A DNA stretch of 64,000 nt from an uncultured Roseiflexaceae bacterium (GCA_937988885.1 CALKHR010000154.1:48752-112751); one strand, 5' to 3'. Counted from the stretch's first letter, positions 49,412-58,574 are shown. Made by a program: numbers and translations. Notes: generated from the sequence alone by a model not told the origin.

Positions 49412-50944
49412 ATGTCTATGATACAAGGACCAGTCCGGGTGCGCTTTGCGCCAAGCCCAACTGGCTATTTACACATTGGCGGTGTGCGTACTGCGCTGTT
49501 CAACTGGCTGTTCGCCCGGCACTACGGCGGCCAGTTTATTCTACGCATCGAAGATACCGATGAAAAACGCTTTGTGATGGGCGCAGCCGACGACCTGATG
49601 GCCTCGTTGCGCTGGGTCGGCATCGACTGGGACGAAGGCCCCGATATCGGCGGCCCGCACGGCCCCTACGTGCAGTCGGAGCGCGCGAGCTTGGGCATTT
49701 ACCAGCGCTATGCCGAGCAGTTGCTTGAGAGCGGCCACGCCTATATGTCCTTCACCACCGAGGCCGAGCTGGAGCAAATGCGCGCCGAAGCAGCCGCACG
49801 CGGCATCAAAGCCTTCCGCTTCCGTGGCCCGGAGCGCGATTGGACGCTTGACCAAATGCGTGAGTTAGCCGCGCAGGGCAAGCCTTACACCATTCGCCTC
49901 AAGATGCCGTTGGAGGGCACCACCACCTTCACCGACTTGGTGCGCGGCGGCGATCAGATTAGTGTGCAGAATAGCGAGCTGCAAGACATCGTGCTGATCA
50001 AGACCAGTGGCATGCCGGTCTACCACATGGCGCACTTGGTCGATGACCACCTGATGCAGATCACGCATGTGATGCGCAGCGAGGAGTGGGTGCCCAGCAC
50101 GCCGTATCACGTGCAACTGTACCGCATGTTGGGCTGGGAAGCGCCAGCGTTCGTGCATTTGCCCGTGGTGTTGCGCTCCGATGGGCGCGGCAAGCTCTCG
50201 AAGCGCAAGGACGATGTGGCCACCAACCGCTTCTGGGAGCGCGGCTACCTGCCCGAGGCGATGTTCAACTACCTGGCCCTGCAAGGCTGGAGCTACGACG
50301 ACCACACCGAGCTGATGACGCGCGAAGAGATCCTCGAGCGTTTCTCACTGGAGCGCGTGCAACCCTCGCCAGCGCGCTGGAACCCCGAGAAGCTGCGCGA
50401 CATGAACGGCCTGTACATCCGCAAGCTCTCTGCCGACGAGGTTGCCGAGCGCATCACGCCGTTCCTCTCGGACGCAGGGCTGATCGGCAAGCCCGCCAGC
50501 GACGAAGAGCGCGCCTACGTGCGCCGCCTCACGCCGATGATACACGATCGGCTCGAGGAGCTAGGCGAAGCGCCGGAACTGCTGGAGTTCTTCTTCCGCG
50601 ATGTGCTGCCGCAGAACCAGGCTGGCGCAGATGCCGAAGGCGTGCTCACCTATGACCCGGCGATGCTGATCCAGAAGAAGACCACGCAGGAGCAGACACT
50701 TGAAGCGCTGCAGAGCGCACAGCGCACTCTCACCGCGCTCAGCGAGTGGGACGAGGCGAGCCTGGAGACGGCGTTGCGCGCACTAGCTGAGGAGCTTGGC
50801 CTCAAGCCTGGCCAACTGTTTGGCGCGCTGCGCGTGGCGGGCACAGGCCGGACTGTGGCCCCGCCGCTGTTCGAGACGCTCGCCGCACTCGGTCGCGAGC
50901 GCACGCTGACGCGGATCGCCAACGCCATTCAGGCGCTCAGCTAA
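49412..50944 (+). CDS. gltX: Glutamyl-tRNA synthetase
   Basis: A 510-residue class Ic synthetase charging tRNA-Glu. RVRFAPSPTGYLHIGGVRTALFNWLFAR holds the HIGH-type motif, FILRIEDTD follows, VYHMAHLVDDHLMQITHVMR lies in the catalytic core, and KLSKRKDD is the KMSKS loop. The C-terminal helical anticodon-binding domain occupies about residues 330-510. GGAGG lies five bases before ATG at 49412; the in-frame codon at 49400 lies over the ribosome site and is rejected. It is followed by a strong terminator. Confidence 0.97.
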   Translation: MSMIQGPVRVRFAPSPTGYLHIGGVRTALFNWLFARHYGGQFILRIEDTDEKRFVMGAADDLMASLRWVGIDWDEGPDIGGPHGPYVQSERASLGIYQRYAEQLLESGHAYMSFTTEAELEQMRAEAAARGIKAFRFRGPERDWTLDQMRELAAQGKPYTIRLKMPLEGTTTFTDLVRGGDQISVQNSELQDIVLIKTSGMPVYHMAHLVDDHLMQITHVMRSEEWVPSTPYHVQLYRMLGWEAPAFVHLPVVLRSDGRGKLSKRKDDVATNRFWERGYLPEAMFNYLALQGWSYDDHTELMTREEILERFSLERVQPSPARWNPEKLRDMNGLYIRKLSADEVAERITPFLSDAGLIGKPASDEERAYVRRLTPMIHDRLEELGEAPELLEFFFRDVLPQNQAGADAEGVLTYDPAMLIQKKTTQEQTLEALQSAQRTLTALSEWDEASLETALRALAEELGLKPGQLFGALRVAGTGRTVAPPLFETLAALGRERTLTRIANAIQALS

Positions 50945-50966
50945 GCACCACTGAAGATATCCCAAC

Positions 50967-51001
50967 AAAAGGAGGTTCTCTACGCAGAGAGCCTCCTTTT
51001 T
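50967..51001 (+). terminator. Rho-independent terminator of gltX
   Basis: A stem of about 14 pairs with a small internal mismatch (AAAGGAGG..CTCT / AGAG..CCTCCTTT) and an ACGC loop is followed by TTTTTG. It lies 22 bases beyond the gltX stop. Confidence 0.88.
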
Positions 51002-51013
51002 GTATGGTGAGTG

Positions 51014-51223
51014 ATACCACATCCAAATGATTGCTTACGGAATCAGCATGCTATGCTGGTTGAATACTCTTTCTTCAACGTTAGACTGATACCAGCATTT
51101 CCAGGGAAGATGGTGTCGTTACGCTGCGCGTAGCAGCGCATCGACATCACAAGAAATGTTAATACCTTGCTGGCGCAGGCTAAAACTGGTTCTATCGTGA
51201 TACTGACCAATCGGGTTTGGTAT
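51014..51223 (+). repeat. MITE-like hairpin repeat, copy D (family 1)
   Basis: A 210-bp element with ends ATACCACATCCAA and ATACCAAACCCGA (read inward). The hairpin (about 51111-51150) keeps the CGCTGC GCGTA GCAGCG core but has outer mismatches. The conserved box has one change (CTGGCGCAGG). Like copy C it begins 12 to 13 bases after a terminator T-run, and both have GAGTGATA at the junction. Confidence 0.87.
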
Positions 51224-51246
51224 GAATAGTGATGAGGGACAAAAAA

Positions 51247-51270
51247 GAGAGCTTGTAGCGACAAGCTCTC
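51247..51270 (-). terminator. Rho-independent terminator of the FHA gene
   Basis: A perfect 10-bp stem (GAGAGCTTGT / ACAAGCTCTC) with loop AGCG. On the minus strand it is followed by TTTTTT. It lies 30 bases past the stop at 51300. Confidence 0.88.
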
Positions 51271-51299
51271 CCTCTTTGCATATGCTCTAAAACAGGATA

Positions 51300-51860
51300 C
51301 TAATCCCAAAAGCGATCATTAAAATCAGAGCGTTGCTCCGCCAATGCAGCATCGAGTTGCGAACGATTGATGTAGCCCATCTCAAATGCCACTTGGCCGA
51401 AGGGCAAACGCGTACCACTCCGATGCAACGCCATTTGACGCTCTGCCGCCCGTGTCACCTGCTCGCTACTCATAATCCCGCGCCGCAAGAAATATTCGCC
51501 CAAACGCGGCACGCTACTGGTCTTAGCCTCCGGCGCACCCACTTCGGCCTCGGCCAACTCCTCGAAACTGACGCGATAGGTGACAGAGCCGAGAATCAGC
51601 GTATCTCCAACATTCAAACGACTCTGGCCCGTGATCGCAATGCCATTTAACGACAAACCCTCGCGGTTGCGAGTGACAGGAACCACAAACCAACGTTCCA
51701 ACACTTGCCGTATCTCGGCATGCTGAGGCGCAACTTGACGATCTTGAAGAACAACATCGTTACTAGGCGCACTACCAATTGTATTGACCCGTGCTGTAAG
51801 GGTCGTGCGTTTACCGATTTGCGATCCGGTTATCGCAGTCAGCACAAGCGCTTTTGTCAT
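51300..51860 (-). CDS. FHA-domain protein with MshEN-like C-terminal segment
   Basis: 186 residues. The N-terminal half is an FHA fold (VNTIGSAPSNDVVLQDRQVAPQHAEI, LSLNGIAI, LNVGDTLILGSVTYRV), but the phosphothreonine-binding Arg of the usual IGR is Ser and the Ser/Arg of VSRxHA is Pro, so classic pThr binding is doubtful. The C-terminal 65 residues (LGEYFLRRGIMSSEQVTRAAERQ, PFGQVAFEMGYINRSQLDAALAEQ) resemble the MshEN/GspE N-terminal domain, which can bind c-di-GMP in some ATPases. ATG at 51860 has GAGGAGAG eight bases upstream, better than an upstream start that adds 24 residues. Confidence 0.82.
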   Translation of the reverse strand: MTKALVLTAITGSQIGKRTTLTARVNTIGSAPSNDVVLQDRQVAPQHAEIRQVLERWFVVPVTRNREGLSLNGIAITGQSRLNVGDTLILGSVTYRVSFEELAEAEVGAPEAKTSSVPRLGEYFLRRGIMSSEQVTRAAERQMALHRSGTRLPFGQVAFEMGYINRSQLDAALAEQRSDFNDRFWD

Positions 51861-52121
51861 ACTTGCTGCTCTCCTCAGGCGCACTACGCTCAGCAAAAAG
51901 CACGCTGCACGCAGTGTGCGCGATCGCTGCATGGCATAACCCGCTAAAAATGCTGGCGACGTTGTTCTTGTAGGAAGTGCTTGGAATTGTATACCATCTA
52001 CAGAGAGGGGTCAACCATTTGGATATAAATATTCTTTCAAAAACCCAACCACAAATTGAGAGTGCTATAATATTCTCGAGAACGCTCTACTAGTGCAACA
52101 CAGCTTGCAAGGCGGGGAGTA

Positions 52122-53366
52122 ATGGCATTAGAAGTTAGCGCAATTCAGCGTGTTCGTATCTACCTTAGTGAACGCGATACGTTCGACAAACAAGCGCTCT
52201 ACCTGGCAGTTCTCGACCGTCTGCGACAGGAGGGCGCGATTGGTGCGAGCGCCTTGCGTGGTGTCGCTGGTTTCGGCTCCGATCAACACCGCCGCATGGC
52301 CGGTACCGCTGGTCTGAGTCAATCCCTTCCGATCATCATCGAGTGGGTCGACCGCGCCGAGCATATTGCCACGATCCTCCCGTTGATCGAGCCGATGGTT
52401 CCCGATGCGCTGATTACGCTGGAAGATGTGCGGATCTACCGCGCTATCAACACAAGCACCGGGCCGTTCGGCGATCAGAGCATCAGCGATGTGCTCATCA
52501 CCGATGTGGTCACCGCCACCGCTACGACAAGCGTGCAGCAGGCCATCACCCTCCTGCTCGACCACAACCAAGCCATTCTGCCGATCCTCGACTCGAACAA
52601 GCACGTCATCGGCGTGTTCAGCAGCAACGATTTCAAACAGCGCAGCCAACCGCCCTGTTCGCTGACGCAGTTCGCGAACTTTCCCGCCACCGAACAACAG
52701 ACGATCCTCAGCCAGTTCGAGCATCAGCCGATCACGGCGCTCATCAACCCCGAGCCGCGCACCATCTACGTTGCCGCCTCGATCCTACAGGCTATTCAGA
52801 CGATGCTCGAATGGGGCGCCGATGCGCTGCCAGTGATCGATCGCGAAGGGCATCTGGTGGGCATTTTTGGCGTGGAGCAGGCACTCCAAGCCTCGGTCAA
52901 CAGCGGAACGGGCCAGCACAATAGCACACCCATCAATTTGGTGATGCAGAGTTCTGTGCCGCAGGTCAGTGCGTCTGCGCCGCTCTCCAATGCGCTCGCG
53001 CAACTCCTGATCTCGCCGCAGGGTTTCTTGGTGGTGGTCGATCAACTGCAGCCGATCGGCATCCTGCACAAAGAGACGATCTGCAGCCAACTCAGCGAGC
53101 CGCTCCGCAGCGCGTGGATCGCGCAGTTGAGCATCGGTTCGTACGTCACTGATCCGGCGATCGTGTTCCCCTCCGACCAACTCGCCGCTGACCTCGCCTC
53201 GCCAGTGCCAACCATTTCGCTCAGCAGCACCGAGCGCGATGCCACCGAGCAGATGCTCAAAACGGGACACGAACAGATTATTGTGACGGACGATCAGGGA
53301 CGCGTGGCTGGGTTGCTGCAACGCAAGGGGATTCTGCGCTCGTTGGCGCAGGAGAGCGTCGCGTAA
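52122..53366 (+). CDS. DUF190 and CBS-domain protein
   Basis: 414 residues. The first 105 form a DUF190 domain with a PII-like fold (QRVRIYLSERDTFDKQALYLAVLDRLRQEGAIGASALRGVAGFG, SLPIIIEWVDRAEHI). The rest is two or more pairs of CBS motifs (SDVLITDVVTATATTSVQQAITLLLDHNQAILPILDSNKHVIGVFS; AIQTMLEWGADALPVIDREGHLVGIFG; TEQMLKTGHEQIIVTDDQGRVAGLLQRKG). CBS modules bind adenine nucleotides, so a ligand-sensing role is likely; the output is unknown. GGGGAG lies very close to ATG at 52122. Monocistronic. Confidence 0.88.
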   Translation: MALEVSAIQRVRIYLSERDTFDKQALYLAVLDRLRQEGAIGASALRGVAGFGSDQHRRMAGTAGLSQSLPIIIEWVDRAEHIATILPLIEPMVPDALITLEDVRIYRAINTSTGPFGDQSISDVLITDVVTATATTSVQQAITLLLDHNQAILPILDSNKHVIGVFSSNDFKQRSQPPCSLTQFANFPATEQQTILSQFEHQPITALINPEPRTIYVAASILQAIQTMLEWGADALPVIDREGHLVGIFGVEQALQASVNSGTGQHNSTPINLVMQSSVPQVSASAPLSNALAQLLISPQGFLVVVDQLQPIGILHKETICSQLSEPLRSAWIAQLSIGSYVTDPAIVFPSDQLAADLASPVPTISLSSTERDATEQMLKTGHEQIIVTDDQGRVAGLLQRKGILRSLAQESVA

Positions 53367-53387
53367 CAACAGGCCAGCATAACTACG

Positions 53388-53425
53388 AAGGCTCTCTACC
53401 CGCATTCAGGCGAATAGAGAGCCTT
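53388..53425. terminator. Bidirectional terminator between convergent genes
   Basis: A perfect 11-bp stem (AAGGCTCTCTA / TAGAGAGCCTT) with a 16-base loop, followed on the plus strand by TTGTTG. It sits between the DUF190-CBS gene and the DUF58 gene. Confidence 0.75.
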
Positions 53426-53465
53426 TTGTTGTGTAAGTTTCAGTGGACACTCTAGGCCACAATCC

Positions 53466-54752
53466 CTACTCGGCAACCGCGTCGGCAAGCTGCAGCGACA
53501 TCGGCTGCTGCAACACATCGGCGAGCGAATCGCCCTGGCGGTACACGTACACGGGCACGCGCAACTCGGCCAGACGCGCCTGGATGGTCAGCGTATCGCG
53601 CCACCCGCCGAACGACTGCGGGTCGATCAACACCACCACAGCACGCGCCCCGCGATACAGCAGGTGCTGCAAACTCACCACCCAGCGCTCATCGAGCGAC
53701 GGCGTGAGGATAACCAGCGTGCAGTTGCGACCGAAGCGCACGCTCTCCGCCGCCAACACCTCAGCCAGCGGCTGCGCGCCGTGCGCCCGCAACACCGCCA
53801 ATGCCTCCAAGATTTTGAATAGCTGCCGCGACTCTCGCTCGGCGGGGATCACCTCGCGATGCTGCCCCCACGAGATCAAGCCGAGCATGCGGTTCTGCTC
53901 CAGCAGGTGGCGCGCGATCGAGGCCGCCGCCTGCACGCCGTACTCCTCGGTCGATTCGGCGATGCGCTGCTCGCTCGTCAGGCGGGGCGTGCCGCCGGAG
54001 CGCCTGGGCACCAGCGTCTGCTGCACCCGCTCCTGCATATCGAGCACCAAGTACACCTCGGCGGTGGGGTCCAACTCGAATTCCTTCACCATCAACTGAG
54101 CCATGCGGGCGGTGCTGCGCCAATGGATGCGGTTGAAGCTATCGCCGGGCTGATACTCACGGATGGTGGAGACGTTCGGCGTCACGTGGAAGGCGCGGCT
54201 CTTGACATCCTGCCCACCGGGCAGCTCGGCGCTGGGCAGCGAGAAGCCAGGCAGCGGCGTCGTGCGGGGGTACACCAACACCTCGTTGCTACCCGGCACC
54301 ATGCGCTCCAGCCGGAAGATGCCGAACGGATCGCCGCTGATCAGCACGACCGGCCCCAAGCGAAACTTGCCGCGCATCGTGCACAGCGTGCGGATCGACC
54401 AGCGCCGCCGCTCGTTGCCGGGCAGATAGCTCACAAAGCCGGTGCCGTGGTTCGGCATATCCGACAAGTCGCGCAACTCCACCCACAGCTTTGGGAAGGG
54501 CCACAAGTTGCGGATCGTGATACGCTCGCGCGCTTCGTCTCCCACCTGCGAGCGGTGTGTGAACGTCTCGCGCTCGACCTGCAGGCCGCGCAAATTACTC
54601 CACGCCCAGATGAACGACAAAATCAGCAGCGCTAGCAACAGGTAAAACAGGTGGAAAAACAACCGAATACCCGTACCCTGCGCCGCCAAGAAACTCAACA
54701 GAGCCAGCAGGAGCACGCCAACTGGTCGAAATAACTGTCGTCGTTGGAGCAT
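53466..54752 (-). CDS. DUF58 domain protein
   Basis: A 428-residue protein with two N-terminal membrane helices (about 8-50), then a soluble region. Residues 190-235 hold the DUF58 signature VSTIREYQPGDSFNRIHWRSTARMAQLMVKEFE; the domain adopts a von Willebrand-A-like fold (VYLVLDMQERVQQT). DUF58 genes usually neighbour a MoxR ATPase and a transglutaminase, and neither is present here. A short insertion (VPRRSGGTPRLTSEQRIAEST) follows the vWA strand. Function unknown, possibly in envelope protein handling. Confidence 0.87.
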   Translation of the reverse strand: MLQRRQLFRPVGVLLLALLSFLAAQGTGIRLFFHLFYLLLALLILSFIWAWSNLRGLQVERETFTHRSQVGDEARERITIRNLWPFPKLWVELRDLSDMPNHGTGFVSYLPGNERRRWSIRTLCTMRGKFRLGPVVLISGDPFGIFRLERMVPGSNEVLVYPRTTPLPGFSLPSAELPGGQDVKSRAFHVTPNVSTIREYQPGDSFNRIHWRSTARMAQLMVKEFELDPTAEVYLVLDMQERVQQTLVPRRSGGTPRLTSEQRIAESTEEYGVQAAASIARHLLEQNRMLGLISWGQHREVIPAERESRQLFKILEALAVLRAHGAQPLAEVLAAESVRFGRNCTLVILTPSLDERWVVSLQHLLYRGARAVVVLIDPQSFGGWRDTLTIQARLAELRVPVYVYRQGDSLADVLQQPMSLQLADAVAE

Positions 54753-54854
54753 ATCACCAACCCATCATCACACAACCGCAAGCAAGCCAACCAATCCGCA
54801 TCGGTTGTATTGACCAGCGGCAAGCGTATCTTCCATTAAGACGCAGATTGACGG

Positions 54855-55946
54855 CTACGATGGTCTCAACGAGAATCCTTTCAGATTCTGCTGCTGTTCG
54901 ATGATCTCCGAGATCGCTTGACCAAGATTCGCCACGGTCTGCACGCCAGTTATTGCAATGCCCTGCGCAACCAACTGCGCCGCCGCTTGTGCCGAAATGC
55001 CTGTAAGGATCACCTTCGAGCCTAACAATTGAGCAGCACGGGCCGATTGCAACAACGCCGCCGACGCTTGAGTATCCAACTCTTGCAAACCCGTCAAATC
55101 GATGATCACGGTCTGTGCCCGTTGCATGTGAATGCCGTGTAACAGCGATTCTAGCATCTTTTGCGCCCGCTGTTCATCCAGATAGCCCACCAGCGGCAAA
55201 AGCGTCACTCCAGGCATGAGCGGGATCAGCGGCAACGAGAGCACATCGATCGTCTTGCGCAGTCGCTCCTGCGTGGTCAACAGCGATTCATTCGTGGCCT
55301 GCACCTGCGCCATCAGCGCCTCGTTCTCATTCGCGCGGCTCTCGGCCTCCATCCGCGAAGCCTCTAATGCCATTGTTGAGCGATGCAAACTGAGCACCGA
55401 AAAGCGCACAACCAACCAACAGGCCAGCATGGCTATGAGTGTAGCGATGATCGGAAACGTAAAGTTAAGGCCACCTTGATAGAGCCCATGGTACCCTGCA
55501 TCGTATGGCAACTCAATATAAGATTCGTACAGCGCCAAACCACCATAGGCCACGACACACATCACCATAATCGCATCGAGAGCGCGAGCATCATCCAATA
55601 CCGTGGCGAGGCCGACCAGCAGGAGAAAGTAGAACGCATTGGATGCAGATAACACGCCACCACCGAAGTGTGAGCCATAGGTGATCATCGCGACCAATAT
55701 CAGGGCGCAGAACATCGTTGCGTGGATGCCGTAGCCAATTCGCAGCAGCCAATAATAGATCGCGCAGTAAATATAACTCATCATCACCATGCCGAGCAGA
55801 ATGGGCACGGTGCTCACCGTAAACAAGCCGATCAACAAAAACGGGACGTTTAACGCTGCATATACCAGGATGAAGTTACGAATGCGTTGTTCGCGCTGTT
55901 TTTTAAGAGTGGAAGAAGAGGAGTAATCTACTGCGAGTAAGCCCAT
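54855..55946 (-). CDS. Membrane STAS protein (RsbR-like)
   Basis: A 363-residue protein with about six membrane helices (roughly 20-190), a coiled coil (200-235, ALEASRMEAESRANENEALMAQ) and a C-terminal STAS domain (about 250-355: VIIDLTGLQELDTQASAALLQSARAAQLLGSKVILTGI). The first regulatory Thr (LDTQ) is kept and the second is absent, as in the PBP-STAS protein at 28174. The membrane part would be the sensor. It probably feeds the same RsbT/RsbX-type partner switch. ATG at 55946 is used, with GGGGG upstream; seven extra codons are possible. Confidence 0.85.
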   Translation of the reverse strand: MGLLAVDYSSSSTLKKQREQRIRNFILVYAALNVPFLLIGLFTVSTVPILLGMVMMSYIYCAIYYWLLRIGYGIHATMFCALILVAMITYGSHFGGGVLSASNAFYFLLLVGLATVLDDARALDAIMVMCVVAYGGLALYESYIELPYDAGYHGLYQGGLNFTFPIIATLIAMLACWLVVRFSVLSLHRSTMALEASRMEAESRANENEALMAQVQATNESLLTTQERLRKTIDVLSLPLIPLMPGVTLLPLVGYLDEQRAQKMLESLLHGIHMQRAQTVIIDLTGLQELDTQASAALLQSARAAQLLGSKVILTGISAQAAAQLVAQGIAITGVQTVANLGQAISEIIEQQQNLKGFSLRPS

Positions 55947-56053
55947 AAACAACCCCCATTGCACCAATCAACACGCCGGAGGTATCGCCTATGGCTCAAC
56001 GAGACGAGCTAATGCACGTATCGTCACAACACCGTAGACGACCGCACCGTGTA

Positions 56054-57490
56054 TCACTTGCCAATACAAAATCGGCTAAAGATCTCCGAAAGCAGATCAT
56101 CACCGACCGTCTCACCGGTTACTTCACCCAGCGCTGTTAACGTATCGGTCAGGTCAACAGCCAACAAATCGGGCGAAGCGTTTCGGTAATGGGTTGCAAG
56201 AGCATCGCGTAAACTGGCGGTAGCACGGCCAAGCGCATCACGATGCCGAGGGCTTGTGATCATCCGATCACCGTTCGTGGTGGCGTTTCCAAGCAACACA
56301 CGAGCGATCGTTGAAACAAGCGTATCGATCCCCGCTCCGCTCAGGGCGGAGATCGGAACTGCGGCCACAAACGGCGAAGTGGCCGTATTGAGTGAATCGG
56401 TTGCCACAGGTTTGGCGAACGGAGCCACCATACGCGCAATAAACGCATCTTGCGCGGAGGGATCGTCGCTATCCTGAAGTTCACTCACCAGATCGAGTTT
56501 GTTCAGGACTAAGATGGTTGGCTTATCGGCGAGCAACGTTGCAATTGCAATATCCGCGTCGCTCGGCGGCCTGCTCGCATCCAACACCAACAGCGCAAGA
56601 TCGGCAGCGGCTACGGCTGCGCGGCTGCGAGCCACCCCCAACTGCTCGACCGGATCGCTAGTCTCCGTAATCCCCGCAGTGTCGATCAGCACCACGGGAA
56701 TCCCATTCATATTCGCAGTTTCTTCCAGTGTGTCCCGTGTTGTCCCTGGTATCGGCGTGACGATCGCGCGGTCAGCGCGCAACAACACGTTCAGTAATGA
56801 GGATTTACCAGCATTCGGCAGACCAACCAATACAGCCCGCGCACCTTGGCGATAGATCAGGCCCTGATCTGCGGTCTGTAGCAAGCGTTCGAGGCGCACC
56901 AAACTCTCTTGCAGCGGTCCCGCCACATCGAGCGGTTCCACTTCATCTTCAGGGAAGTCGACCAGTGCCGTTGCGTAGGCCAGTGGTCCCAGCAACAAAT
57001 CGCGCACTTGGCGCAATTCCGTCGCCAGCCACCCCGCCAACTGCGCCTGCGCTAGCGCCAACCCGGTGGCCGTGCGCGCCTGAATGACATCCAGCGTTGC
57101 CTCAGCCTGTGTTAAGTCGATGCGACCGTTGAGGAAGGCCCGCATCGTGAACTCGCCCGGCTCCGCCTGGCGTGCGCCGCAAGCCAAGGCGCAGCGCAAC
57201 ACCCGATCGAGCACGAGCGCACCGCCGTGGCACGATATCTCGGCGACATCCTCGGCGGTGAAGCTCCGTGGCGCTCGCATATAAACGGCAAGCGCTTCGT
57301 CGATGATACCATCCTGAGGGTCGATCACATGGCCGAATCGCATCCGAAACGGTCGCCACACGCCAGCACGAGCGGGGCGAAAGATCTGCTGTAGGATGGA
57401 GTGCGCTTCAGGCCCACTGATGCGGATAATTCCTATGCCACCTTCGCCGGGCGGCGTTGCGATCGCAGCAATCGTATCATCGTAGAGCAT
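56054..57490 (-). CDS. mnmE: tRNA modification GTPase MnmE
   Basis: A 478-residue GTPase that with MnmG modifies U34 of several tRNAs. N-terminal DDTIAAIATPPGEGGIGIIRISG and SFTAEDVAEISCHGG are the formyl-THF-binding domain; GLPNAGKSSLLNVLL is G1, TRDTLEE G2, DTAG G3 and LNKLD G4. The C-terminal FCIGK contains the catalytic Cys of the family. ATG at 57490 begins just before LYDDTIAAIATPP; a further 23 codons upstream are not needed. MnmG is not nearby. Confidence 0.96.
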   Translation of the reverse strand: MLYDDTIAAIATPPGEGGIGIIRISGPEAHSILQQIFRPARAGVWRPFRMRFGHVIDPQDGIIDEALAVYMRAPRSFTAEDVAEISCHGGALVLDRVLRCALACGARQAEPGEFTMRAFLNGRIDLTQAEATLDVIQARTATGLALAQAQLAGWLATELRQVRDLLLGPLAYATALVDFPEDEVEPLDVAGPLQESLVRLERLLQTADQGLIYRQGARAVLVGLPNAGKSSLLNVLLRADRAIVTPIPGTTRDTLEETANMNGIPVVLIDTAGITETSDPVEQLGVARSRAAVAAADLALLVLDASRPPSDADIAIATLLADKPTILVLNKLDLVSELQDSDDPSAQDAFIARMVAPFAKPVATDSLNTATSPFVAAVPISALSGAGIDTLVSTIARVLLGNATTNGDRMITSPRHRDALGRATASLRDALATHYRNASPDLLAVDLTDTLTALGEVTGETVGDDLLSEIFSRFCIGK

Positions 57491-57581
57491 GAGAAGATTA
57501 TACCATGTCGCTACGCATCGCGGAGTTCTCCACACGAGAAACGTGCAAGCGCTTGGCAATGGGCAGCATCACCAACACGAC

Positions 57582-58208
57582 CTAGGTATTGCCCAAACGC
57601 AGAATATAATCGCCCCAACGCAACTCGCGGGGATCATTGGTGGCCACTACGACGATGCCATGCCGCCGCTGACGCTCCACAATCCGCTCCACCAGCGCCG
57701 CGCCCCGCTCATCGAGCGTGGAGGTTGGCTCGTCGAGCAGCAGGACGGGAGGCGAGTGCAGAAGCGCGTAAGCGTAACGGAAGCGCTGCGTCATGCCCGA
57801 GGAGTACGCGGCGAGCAGATCGTGACCGCGCCCGCCGAGTTCCACTTCTTCCAGCAGAGCTTCGAGCTGCTCGGTAGTGCGGTGCAGACCACGCACCCGC
57901 GCGAAGAAGTTCAGGTTCTCCAAGGCCGTCAACTCGCGGTACACGTGCAGGTCGGGCGCGACCCAGCCGAACAGGCCCGATGCTTGATCGGGGCGGTACG
58001 GTACGCCGTTGAGCCGATAGGCCACTTCGCCTGCGGTGGGGCGCTGCAAGCCGCACAGCAATCGCAACAGCGTGCTCTTCCCGCTGCCGTTGTGCCCGGC
58101 CACCACCAGCGTTTCGCCCTGCCGCAGCGAGAGGCTGATGCCATCGAACACGCGCCGCGCACCGTAGGTCGCCGCCACGTCTTTGATCTCAAGTACGAGT
58201 GAATCCAT
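57582..58208 (-). CDS. ABC transporter ATP-binding protein, CcmA-like
   Basis: A 208-residue ABC ATPase: Walker A GHNGSGKSTLLRLL, Q-loop VAPD, Walker B VLLLDEPTSTLD, and a divergent signature YSSGMTQRFRYA instead of LSGGQ, which with the length of about 200 resembles CcmA of the haem exporter. No permease gene is adjacent, so the partner must lie elsewhere. AAAGGG precedes ATG at 58208. A remnant of an IS element immediately upstream may have separated it from an original operon. Confidence 0.75.
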   Translation of the reverse strand: MDSLVLEIKDVAATYGARRVFDGISLSLRQGETLVVAGHNGSGKSTLLRLLCGLQRPTAGEVAYRLNGVPYRPDQASGLFGWVAPDLHVYRELTALENLNFFARVRGLHRTTEQLEALLEEVELGGRGHDLLAAYSSGMTQRFRYAYALLHSPPVLLLDEPTSTLDERGAALVERIVERQRRHGIVVVATNDPRELRWGDYILRLGNT

Positions 58209-58296
58209 TCCAACCCTTTAATCTGCCTTGGCAGCAACCGCCATAAAACCTGCCAAATTGTATACCAATCTCGCGATTTCCCTGACACTCCCACGG

Positions 58297-58447
58297 CTAA
58301 AGCCTGTGGGGTTCTCGGTTCTCAGGCCCGCCCAACGGCAGAGCCTCCCCGAAGGCGGTGCCCCCGCCTCTCTTGAGGATATTGAGCGCAGCGTTATGGT
58401 CGCGGTGCAACTCACAACCACAATACGGGCAGGAGTGCCACCGGACC
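58297..58447 (-). pseudogene. TnpB C-terminal remnant of an IS200/IS605 element
   Basis: On the minus strand the last codons of a TnpB-type protein survive: WHSCPYCGCELHRDHNAALNIL, the zinc-finger and final RuvC Asp region, then GGGTAFGEALPLGG up to a TAG stop at 58297. Everything upstream of the finger is missing, so it is dead. The stop codon is embedded in a terminal-type hairpin (58290-58312). The remains lie between the ccmA-like and fbpC-like genes. Confidence 0.85.
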
Positions 58448-58494
58448 GTCTTGTGTAGTTATACAAATCTCATCTACACACCAGCAACGCGCTT

Positions 58495-58533
58495 CATCCC
58501 ATCCTTAAAGGGTGTGGGCTTTCGCGCGCCTAT
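58495..58533 (-). mobile_element. IS200/IS605-type subterminal hairpin
   Basis: Read on the minus strand: TAGGCGCG, AAAGCCCAC, then ...TGGGATGA. The same pattern (TAGGCGCG, GAAGCCCAC, ...TGGGAGGA) occurs at 63965-64000. Together with the TnpB remnant it marks a decayed element of about 250 bp, which has lost most of its interior. Confidence 0.55.
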
Positions 58534-58574
58534 TTTGTAAGGTTGGAGTGGAGACGCTACACTTGGTCACCTTG

